DNA of 64,000 nt from Thermosulfuriphilus ammonigenes (lineage in GTDB: Bacteria; Desulfobacterota; Thermodesulfobacteria; Thermodesulfobacteriales; ST65): positions 1,976,576-2,040,575 of the forward strand of contig NZ_CP048877.1 in the NCBI RefSeq assembly GCF_011207455.1, read 5' to 3'. The notes under the pieces are model-generated. The model was not told where the DNA came from. It was given only the letters and a program-made list of their open reading frames with translations, and did no database searches. The position numbers and the translations under genes are program-made. Positions 37,982 to 44,967 of this stretch are shown one piece after another; positions within the stretch are counted from its first letter, which is position 1, and every line of letters begins with the position of its first letter.

Positions 37982-39455
37982 CCACCCACTTTTTCTCCAC
38001 TTTCTTCTTTTCTTCCGCAGCACGCATGATGATGGGCTTTAGTTCCTCATTTCGGACTCTTCGCCGATTTCCAAGAATATCCCGGACCTCTAAGCTATAA
38101 AGGAGGCCTTCTTGTTTGGGAATAACTAAGCTCTTAGGAGGCCTTTGTCCCTCATACTCCCCAACTAGATTTCCTTCTTTATCCCAAAGTTCAAGGCGCC
38201 ACTCGGATACCGGCACCGGATGGGCTCCGATGTTCAGTTTAATAACCATCTTCTCTGAAAAGGCTCGGGCTTGAAGGTTTACTGGTGGAGCACCTTTGAC
38301 GACAATGAGATCACGTTCGGCAATATAGGTGTTTCCAGCCTGATCCCAAACTTTAAGGGAGACTCGATAACGGCCATCGGGTATTCGGTGGCCACTTTGA
38401 TCAGCCCCCCGCCAAGTAAAGGAGGGGGGAAGGCGTCCTGGCCGTTCTTCCTTTACTACCAGCTGGCCTGTTTCTACCGAAGAGATTTGGAGTAGCCAAC
38501 GAGAGATAGGTTCTGGACGCTCCAGTACCGGAACAAGAACAATATGGCGTTTAAAGGCCACACCTTGGGGTAGAGCTTCTCCTTTAAGGGTCCTTATCTC
38601 CAGCTTTGGAGGAGTATTGTCCACCATAAAAGAGGAAAGGAAGAGTCTTTTTTCCATATGCCATGGTCTTCCCCAGCGCAAAAGGAGATTTACCGGATAA
38701 CGTCCTTCCTTACGGGGAGCTGTCCACCAGGCAATGTAAAGATCTCCTTTCTTAATGGTGGGAACCCGACGTCCACTAGGAAGGAGGAAATAAACCTCCT
38801 CTGGAGGATCTCCAGAGATGTCCAGACGTACAGCGCACTCTATACGTTTACCCCCTCTTACGTGACGAGGACGGACAAAGACATCAGCGATTTCAAAAAT
38901 AGGCGGTTGGGCTAGGCTTCGCTCCAGATCTTGGGGAAGACTGGCTAAAATTTTCTTTATTCCTTCAGAGAGGAGACTCTGGAAGTCATGTTTCCCAAGG
39001 CCCAGAAGACTGACTTCTGCCAGCCCTGATAGAGATACGGTCTTGCTCCATATGAGTTGATAGTCTCTGGCCCTCAGAATCCTTAAGGAGAGACCTAAAG
39101 CCGGTTCATCTGGATCAAGTTCGGTTACTGTGCCTAGAAGGATGAGATCTACCCCCAGCTCTCTTGAGGCCCGAGCCGCTGTTAGTCTTTCGGCCCATCC
39201 TGTCCAGCGGATACGGTTTTTGGCCATAAAATTGAGGACCTTGTCTGGATGTACTACTTGAAAACCGCGGTCCTCTAGGGCCTGAGCCACAGCCTCGGAG
39301 AGATCCAGGTTGACCCCGTTGATATCTTTGGAGAGGTCCTCAAAAGGAAAAACAGCAATCTGTCCCCTCGTCGGAAAGGCGGAAATAAGGAGTAAGAAAA
39401 TGCCTAATCCAAGAACTTTGCCAAAGATTGTCAAAAATTTTTTTAATCTAAACAT
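37971..39455 (-). CDS. secreted CsgG-like protein with Ig-like C-terminal domains
   Basis: 494 residues. A signal peptide (GLGIFLLLISAFPTRGQ) is followed by a CsgG/TolB-N-like domain (IAVFPFEDLSKDI, GFQVVHPDKVLNFM, LGVDLILLGTV, RDYQLIWSKTV; to about 180). The rest is beta-rich modules including FlgD-Ig-like sequence (RIPDGRYRVSLKVWDQAGN) and a basic C-terminal tail (EEKKKVEKKWVDDF). It has no lipobox cysteine, unlike its two neighbours. Possibly a periplasmic or secreted partner of the lipoproteins. No enzyme motif. Confidence 0.72.
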   Translation of the reverse strand: MFRLKKFLTIFGKVLGLGIFLLLISAFPTRGQIAVFPFEDLSKDINGVNLDLSEAVAQALEDRGFQVVHPDKVLNFMAKNRIRWTGWAERLTAARASRELGVDLILLGTVTELDPDEPALGLSLRILRARDYQLIWSKTVSLSGLAEVSLLGLGKHDFQSLLSEGIKKILASLPQDLERSLAQPPIFEIADVFVRPRHVRGGKRIECAVRLDISGDPPEEVYFLLPSGRRVPTIKKGDLYIAWWTAPRKEGRYPVNLLLRWGRPWHMEKRLFLSSFMVDNTPPKLEIRTLKGEALPQGVAFKRHIVLVPVLERPEPISRWLLQISSVETGQLVVKEERPGRLPPSFTWRGADQSGHRIPDGRYRVSLKVWDQAGNTYIAERDLIVVKGAPPVNLQARAFSEKMVIKLNIGAHPVPVSEWRLELWDKEGNLVGEYEGQRPPKSLVIPKQEGLLYSLEVRDILGNRRRVRNEELKPIIMRAAEEKKKVEKKWVDDF

Positions 39456-39477
39456 CTAGCCCCCTTCCGGCAGGCCA

Positions 39478-40053
39478 TCACTTTAAAGTCTTCAGCAACC
39501 TTTCTACTAGATCAAAGCTTACTTGAGTAAAATCTTTAGGACGTAAACCAAAAAGCCTACCACTAGTACTATAACCACTCGCTGTGCCGCTGGCCTGCCA
39601 GATAACCTCCCCCGAAGCCCCATCTATTAACCGCAGGGTAAGGGCTACTACCGGGTAGGTATAGCTTCCATCTCTATTTTCTTCATAAGCATCCACGGCG
39701 CCAACCACTAGGGCCTGGACTCCTAGTTTTTTGGCTATCCGACGCAGGGTACTTTTGTCCAGGGAGACCTTCTCCCCGACCATCTGTTCTTCCAGAACTA
39801 CATCTACCATGGCCTTATCTACTACGTCAAAGAGTCCGAGGGAGAGGATCTCTGTCATGGTAATGTTACGGAGCCGTTCGGCGGCGTAGTTGTCTTGGGA
39901 ATTGTTTTCAAATTTGAGTACCGCCACCTTTTTAATATAAGTTGTATCAACCCCCTCTCGCAGATAAGATTCCATCATTTGATGGGTCCCGCAGGACGCA
40001 ATTAGAATAAGCAGGTTAATTAATAAAACGGCAATTTTGCTAGAGCCCTTCAT
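39478..40053 (-). CDS. CsgG/GNA1162-like lipoprotein B
   Basis: 191 residues with a lipobox signal peptide (LLINLLILIASCG). The domain reads VAVLKFENNSQDNYAAERL, LGLFDVVDKAMVDVVLEEQ, LGVQALVVGAVDAY, DGASGEVIWQASGTASG and a C-terminal helix (VSFDLVERLLKTL). Of the three it is the closest to CsgG-type curli-secretion lipoproteins, but shorter than CsgG and without an obvious transmembrane hairpin pair. ATG 40053 follows GGAGG by seven bases. It is the second gene of the minus-strand operon, 20 bases after the barrel. Confidence 0.8.
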   Translation of the reverse strand: MKGSSKIAVLLINLLILIASCGTHQMMESYLREGVDTTYIKKVAVLKFENNSQDNYAAERLRNITMTEILSLGLFDVVDKAMVDVVLEEQMVGEKVSLDKSTLRRIAKKLGVQALVVGAVDAYEENRDGSYTYPVVALTLRLIDGASGEVIWQASGTASGYSTSGRLFGLRPKDFTQVSFDLVERLLKTLK

Positions 40054-40073
40054 AAACATTCCTCCCCAATCTT

Positions 40074-42014
40074 CTAAAAAGAGGCCGTGAGGTTGACCAT
40101 CCAGGTCCACTGAGTTTGACCATCACTTTTACTCCAAGAATAGTTGGTCTTAAGGGAGAGATAGCGGCTAATAGTCCAGGAGAGAAAGGTCGAATATTGA
40201 TCACTTTTGCTACCATTGCGGGATCCAGAATACTGAAGATTAAACTGAACCTTCGGGCTTACGGCCCACCAGAGTGAATAGTTGGAGGAGAAAGTCTTAT
40301 CCTCCGTGTCCGACCAGGAGACCGCTTCGGCAGCTCTGATAAGCAGCACATCCGAGGCCCGCCAGCTGACATCAAGAGAGAGATTATGGCTGGTGGCTTG
40401 GCTGCTGGTCGCTCCAGTGGTTTCACTCCTGGTATAGTTGTAAAGGCTATTGATAGTAAGCGATGGACGAATTCTGGCGATAATATTGAGCCTTGAAGTC
40501 AGCCCAGTAGTATCAGTGTCTGATTCGTAACTATGAGATAGGGTATAAGTAACGTCCCACCGAAGATCAAGGTCAGGGTATAGCTTGGCGGAGGTAGAAA
40601 GGGTTAAGCTGTCAGAGCTACTCTGTTTTGCCCCTCCTACTTCGGAGATGGAGTGGGTTAGTCCGGTTGAGAGAGAAAGGGTTTCCAGAATATCAGAGAT
40701 AATGGTGGCTGAAGCGTTGGTAATCTTTGTCTCCGGCTGTCCCTCTACCTTGTTGCTACTCTGGGAAAGGTTGGCCTGAGTCTGAAGATACTTATTTATA
40801 AACCAGGATCCTGCCAGGGTATGAACCGTGTTTTCCGCCTGATTGCCTGGTTCAGGGATATTTTTATCATAAGCTAGATAATAAGATAGAGATATATCCT
40901 CATTTAAAGCATAAGTCAGGGAAAGATCAGTGCGATAGGTTTTAGATTTTTGGGTGTAGCTACTAGAATAGATAAATAAATAGGCCCTAACCTCGGGATC
41001 ATTAAGGATAGGAGCGGGAGAGGGGACATCCTTAACTACTAATTTAATATATCGCCCCCGGGAGAAAGTAGAGGAGAAGCGATAGGGAAGGGAGATATTT
41101 GAGGCTATAAGATTCCAGGTGGATTTATCCGAACTCCAGTAGATGTCCCACCGGACAGTGGTGGGGACAGGCTCAAGTATGGTCCCGTCAGTATAGAAAT
41201 AGATGCTGTCTAGGGACTGGGTGCCAAGGTCGATAATGATCTCTTGATTTTTGGTTAGGGAATCACCGTTGGCTGGTTTACTTGGCTCCCAACTAATACT
41301 AATCGTAAGTTCAAATTCGGAGTAACCACCTCCACTTATTTTCCCCTTCCAGTCGGTCTTAGTAAAGCTAAATTGCTGGCCAAAATTGTAAGATAGCTTA
41401 CGCCATCGGCCAGTGTATTGGCCCTTGAGAAAGTGAGATTCGGTGTCTGTGGTGGATTCCTTAACGCGGTCATCACTGGTAGAACCTCTATAGTCATAAA
41501 ATAGGTTAATACCTCGCCAGAGGCGATTGGCGCTAAAACCCCAATGGTCAGATGTGCTGTCTATCCTTCTGGGCTGGCTGTCATCCTGCTGGGTGGAACT
41601 TCCATAATAAAAGCGCAAAGAAGTTTCTTTATAAGTGGTGGAAAGGTTAGCATCCCAGGAGCGGGAGGAAAAATTGGGGCTGTCCGAGTTACGTCTTTCA
41701 GTATCGGTAGCACTGAGGTTAAAGTTAAAAAGATCGTTGCGGATTCCTAAGTAGGCGGTAGGAGTAAAAAGCTCTCTTCTCTGGGATCCCCGTTCGGTCC
41801 GATTGTAGCGAATGGTAGCCCCGGTGTTAATGGCCCGGGTAGCCTGTGAAGATAGGCTTAAGGAGTAAGTCTGTTGGAGCTGGCTTTCCTGATCTGAATA
41901 CTCCCAATAGCGCCAGTCAGTAGAAAAGTTGTAGGCCTTCACCCCTCCCCCTGTCTGGAGCCCAAAGAATAAAAAAAAAGCAATTATCAGCCTCCCCCAT
42001 GCTGATCCATTCAT
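40074..42014 (-). CDS. outer-membrane beta-barrel with discoidin-like insert
   Basis: 646 residues. Signal peptide (LIIAFFLFFGLQTGGGVKA), then amphipathic beta-strands rich in Ser/Thr/Tyr/Trp throughout, ending in Phe (LTASF), as in outer-membrane barrels. About residues 245-350 break the pattern and read as an F5/8-type C (discoidin) or galactose-binding-like domain (EIIIDLGTQSLDSIYFYTDG, TVRWDIYWSSDKSTWNLIAS, RGRYIKLVVKD). Counting alternating strands suggests roughly 20 or more. First gene of the operon: the likely porin sheath of an electron conduit, by position and fold, not by close homology. Confidence 0.8.
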   Translation of the reverse strand: MNGSAWGRLIIAFFLFFGLQTGGGVKAYNFSTDWRYWEYSDQESQLQQTYSLSLSSQATRAINTGATIRYNRTERGSQRRELFTPTAYLGIRNDLFNFNLSATDTERRNSDSPNFSSRSWDANLSTTYKETSLRFYYGSSTQQDDSQPRRIDSTSDHWGFSANRLWRGINLFYDYRGSTSDDRVKESTTDTESHFLKGQYTGRWRKLSYNFGQQFSFTKTDWKGKISGGGYSEFELTISISWEPSKPANGDSLTKNQEIIIDLGTQSLDSIYFYTDGTILEPVPTTVRWDIYWSSDKSTWNLIASNISLPYRFSSTFSRGRYIKLVVKDVPSPAPILNDPEVRAYLFIYSSSYTQKSKTYRTDLSLTYALNEDISLSYYLAYDKNIPEPGNQAENTVHTLAGSWFINKYLQTQANLSQSSNKVEGQPETKITNASATIISDILETLSLSTGLTHSISEVGGAKQSSSDSLTLSTSAKLYPDLDLRWDVTYTLSHSYESDTDTTGLTSRLNIIARIRPSLTINSLYNYTRSETTGATSSQATSHNLSLDVSWRASDVLLIRAAEAVSWSDTEDKTFSSNYSLWWAVSPKVQFNLQYSGSRNGSKSDQYSTFLSWTISRYLSLKTNYSWSKSDGQTQWTWMVNLTASF

Positions 42015-42579
42015 TGGCCCTGTTAAATATATTTATTTGTGCCTATTTTCAACTTGTTTTCTGATCCTTTCTTTAAGGATCTTCAGGGATTCCTAAAACT
42101 ATTTTAGGTTTTTACCGAAAAGTGAAAATTTTAAAAATGAGTTGACAGTCATCCGATAATTAGTCTAGAGAGTAAACAATTCTTGAGGGCTATCTAAATT
42201 TTTAACCGGAGGACTGGCCAAGAGGGAGAAAAGGTTTTATATATTAAAAAGAGCGCTAAAAAGATAAGTTATACAAAAGATGCCAGGTTTTTTAAAAAGG
42301 TCTAAGATAAGACAGATTTAGTTAAAAGTTGGCTTGAAGAGGTCAAGTGGAAGAAAGAGTTTTGGTTAGATCTAGAAAATTAGCAAGATAGTAAATAAAT
42401 AGATTGGTTTTTCTTAATTCTTAGAAGAAGGAGGTGAGAGAGGTTAGTGTAGCTGTTTAAATCCTTAAAAAGGAGAATTGATTTTTACTAAAAGAATAGG
42501 TAGCCTAATGAAGTTAAATTCATTTACCAGTTTTTTTAAAAATTTTAAAAAGGAGAAAACTTTAAAGAAAGGGGGAGCT
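42015..42579. promoter_or_regulatory. AT-rich divergent control region of the two cytochrome operons
   Basis: 565 bases between the barrel gene (minus) and the first plus-strand cytochrome. Markedly AT-rich compared with its flanks. Must drive both operons. A perfect TTGACA sits at 42142-42147, but no good -10 follows at 16-18 bases. GAAGGAGGTGAG at about 42427 and AAAAAGGAG at 42466 and 42549 look like ribosome binding sites, but no convincing leader ORF starts after them. A long 5' leader for the plus-strand operon is possible. Confidence 0.45.
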
Positions 42580-43707
42580 ATGAGAAAGGGTTTTATCTTT
42601 TCAGTAATTTTGGCCTTGGTCTTGGTTTTGCCGGGGCTCTCTCAGGCCCGAGTACAGGGCCCGTGTGCTGACTGTCACACCATGCATAACTCTCAGAACG
42701 GTGCGGCGGTGGTCTCTGGAGGGCCTTATCGGGCCTTGACAAAGGGGGATTGTGTTGGTTGCCATACGGGCGGTCCAAACACTGGGACCAATAACATTCC
42801 CTATGTAAATTTCACCTCGGCACCTACCTATGGCAATTTTGGTATCGAGAGCGGTACTAACACCTTGGCTGGTGGTAACTTCTACTGGGTGGCCCAGGGC
42901 AGTGACGCCAAGGGGCATAATGTCTCTGGTATCGCCTCTCAAGATGGAGCCATCGGTCTTACTCCTCCTGGTTGGAATAATACTGATTTTCAGAAAAATG
43001 GGGCTGTGGCCAATGGTGAGGCTACATGGAGCCAGCAGCTCACCTGTGCTGGAACCTATGGTTGTCATGGTGACCACCAGTATACTGACGACTTTAAGGC
43101 TATCTCCGGGGCTCATCATACTGACGATTCCACTATTGATGGTTCTACTGTAGGTAAGAGCTTTCGCTTCCTCAAAGGTATTAAGGGCATTGAAGACTCT
43201 GATTGGGAGTATCAGCCCACCTCCACCGCCCACAATCAGTACTATGCCGTGGACCGAATTGGTAATTTTGTAGATGATCCTTCCGCTGCTGATCCGGCCA
43301 GCATCAACTATCTTTGTGCCGAATGTCATGGAAACTTCCACAGTGGTACGGGAAATACCGCCGGTGCTGATGATGAGGGCAGCACGGTTGGGTCACCCTG
43401 GATTCGTCATCCCTCTGATTTTGACATGAACAATGTCTCCAGTAAGGAGTATGGCCAGTATCCTGGGCCGTTCGATACTGCTGGGACCTACTGGCCCGGG
43501 GCTCCGGTTGGCTCCACGGATCTCTCTGGTGTCAAGAGCACGGTGCTTCAGGCCGCCGATGATGCCATTGTCCTCTGTATTTCCTGTCACCGAGCCCACG
43601 GTACCCCCAATGATGACCTGCTGCGTTGGGATTACACCCAGTGTAACGCTTCAAGCGGCTCTTCTGGAAATTGTGGTTGCTACGCCTGTCATACCACCAA
43701 ATACTAA
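42580..43707 (+). CDS. OmcS/OmcE-like filament-type cytochrome (paralogue 2)
   Basis: 375 residues. Signal peptide (GFIFSVILALVLVLPGLSQA), then CADCHTMHNS, CVGCH, the CX5CH variant CAGTYGCHGD, CAECHGNFH, CISCHRAHG and a C-terminal CYACHTTKY. Bis-His candidates KGHNV, GAHHTDDS and SPWIRHP are in the same order as OmcS. Very close to paralogue 1 over IDGSTVGKSFRFLKGI and DSDWEYQPTS. ATG 42580 follows GGGGGAG; an upstream in-frame extension is basic and lacks a good ribosome binding site. First gene of the plus-strand operon and followed by a hairpin, suggesting high expression. Predicted secreted nanowire subunit. Confidence 0.9.
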   Translation: MRKGFIFSVILALVLVLPGLSQARVQGPCADCHTMHNSQNGAAVVSGGPYRALTKGDCVGCHTGGPNTGTNNIPYVNFTSAPTYGNFGIESGTNTLAGGNFYWVAQGSDAKGHNVSGIASQDGAIGLTPPGWNNTDFQKNGAVANGEATWSQQLTCAGTYGCHGDHQYTDDFKAISGAHHTDDSTIDGSTVGKSFRFLKGIKGIEDSDWEYQPTSTAHNQYYAVDRIGNFVDDPSAADPASINYLCAECHGNFHSGTGNTAGADDEGSTVGSPWIRHPSDFDMNNVSSKEYGQYPGPFDTAGTYWPGAPVGSTDLSGVKSTVLQAADDAIVLCISCHRAHGTPNDDLLRWDYTQCNASSGSSGNCGCYACHTTKY

Positions 43708-43722
43708 TTATTAGCTGAACTA

Positions 43723-43757
43723 AAGTTTGGGAGGGGAGAACACCCCCTCCCAAACTT
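43723..43757 (+). terminator. strong intercistronic hairpin between two filament cytochromes
   Basis: Perfect 14-bp stem: AAGTTTGGGAGGGG (43723-43736), 7-base loop, CCCCTCCCAAACTT (43744-43757). Only a weak, interrupted T run follows. It could be a partial terminator or a 3' stabiliser of the first cytochrome message. The next gene's ribosome binding site begins about 14 bases later. Confidence 0.65.
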
Positions 43758-43782
43758 ATTGTTATTGGGCAGGAGGGGGAGG

Positions 43783-44910
43783 ATGGAGACAAAACTTAAG
43801 ATTTCGATAGGGGCAGTTGTCTTTTTGTGGGTGTGGGTGTCTTTGGTGGGGGTAGGGCAGGCCCGGGTCTCTGGGGTCTGCTCAAACTGTCATACCATGC
43901 ATAATTCTCAAAATGGCCAGGCCATTAAAACTTCTGGGCCTAATCCCTACCTTTTAGATCCAGTGTCAAGTTTTAGTGATCCTTGCGTTGGTTGTCATTC
44001 AAACACTACAGCAGAGACCATTGTTACTGTGGGAAGCACCCGAATCCCCATTGTGGTCAATCTTCAGGAGCCAACCTATCCTAGCGATGGTAGCTCAACT
44101 GGGGTTCTTGCCGGAGGTAACTTTTACTGGCTGATCACCAATGGTGATGTCTATGGTCACAACGTTCTGGCCATAGACGGCGTGAGTCAAGACGCCAATT
44201 TATCGCAGGCTCCGGGTATGCCTGACTCAGCCTCTGGGGGTAGCTGTGCGGGGTGTCATAGACAGGTGAGCAGATGTGAGAGCTGCCACAAGCCGGCTCA
44301 CCACGCTGACGATTCAGGGCCGGTTGTTGGAGAGTCTGGTGGCTGGTATCGCTTTCTTAATTCGTCGGAGCACGGCAGCTCGGCCACAGGGGTGATTGGC
44401 ATTGAGGATTCTGACTGGGAGCAGACGGTAAGTGCCACGGATCACAATGAATACAACGGCACCAACAATATCTATGGCAACGATGACAATTCCATGAGCA
44501 ACTACTGTGCGGGTTGCCACTTCAAGTTCCATGGAGTCAATTATGTAGATACGGATGGTAATGTTTTAGCTGATAACCATTCGCCCTGGTTCAGGCACCC
44601 CAACCATATTGCTCTGCCCAATGATCCCAACAAAGAGTATTATTACTACAACAATCCTGGTGGCACTGGCCCGGGCGACTACAATCCCATTGCACCTGTG
44701 GCCAGGGATCCGAACACCCTTTCCGGGATGACGGGGCCGACCAACATTGTCACCCCGGGTAGTGATCAGGTGATGTGTCTTTCCTGTCATAGACCTCACG
44801 GCAGCCCCTATCCGGATATGCTGCGCTGGGATTACCTTAATGCCTGTATAGCCGGCACCAGCAATGCGAACTGTGGCTGTTTTGTCTGCCATACCACCAA
44901 AGGACAGTAA
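43783..44910 (+). CDS. OmcS/OmcE-like filament-type cytochrome (paralogue 3, 7 haems)
   Basis: 375 residues. Signal peptide (ISIGAVVFLWVWVSLVGVGQA), then CSNCHTMHNS, CVGCH, CAGCH, CESCH, CAGCHFKFH, CLSCHRPHG and C-terminal CFVCHTTKG: seven canonical motifs. Where the other paralogues have one CX5CH, this one has two CXXCH 11 residues apart (cysteine to cysteine). YGHNV, PAHHADDS and SPWFRHP are conserved. The two tyrosine-rich stretches near 285-290 (EYYYYNN) are unique to it. ATG 43783 follows AGGAGGGGGAGG. Likely a filament subunit or an accessory tip/base subunit; inference. Confidence 0.9.
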   Translation: METKLKISIGAVVFLWVWVSLVGVGQARVSGVCSNCHTMHNSQNGQAIKTSGPNPYLLDPVSSFSDPCVGCHSNTTAETIVTVGSTRIPIVVNLQEPTYPSDGSSTGVLAGGNFYWLITNGDVYGHNVLAIDGVSQDANLSQAPGMPDSASGGSCAGCHRQVSRCESCHKPAHHADDSGPVVGESGGWYRFLNSSEHGSSATGVIGIEDSDWEQTVSATDHNEYNGTNNIYGNDDNSMSNYCAGCHFKFHGVNYVDTDGNVLADNHSPWFRHPNHIALPNDPNKEYYYYNNPGGTGPGDYNPIAPVARDPNTLSGMTGPTNIVTPGSDQVMCLSCHRPHGSPYPDMLRWDYLNACIAGTSNANCGCFVCHTTKGQ

Positions 44911-44918
44911 CGAAGATT

Positions 44919-44967
44919 TGAGGCCCAGGAGGGAGTTATTGTTGGCCCTCCTGGGCCTCATTTTTTT
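44919..44967 (+). terminator. terminator-like hairpin that spans an RBS and start codon
   Basis: Perfect 15-bp stem TGAGGCCCAGGAGGG (44919-44933), 12-base loop, CCCTCCTGGGCCTCA (44946-44960), followed by seven T (44961-44967). This is a textbook intrinsic terminator for the cytochrome ending at 44910. The left arm contains AGGAGG, the only good ribosome binding site for the NHL gene, and the loop contains that gene's TTG start. It probably attenuates the downstream genes and may hide their ribosome binding site. Confidence 0.8.

Noticed and set aside
42142-42171. promoter from the perfect TTGACA in the divergent cytochrome region
   Set aside because: No -10 with more than three matches at 16-18 bases; kept only as a note.
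42601-43341. 246-codon minus-strand open frame opposite the second filament cytochrome
   Set aside because: The plus-strand frame has signal peptide and haem motifs; the antisense translation has neither a start signal nor domain.
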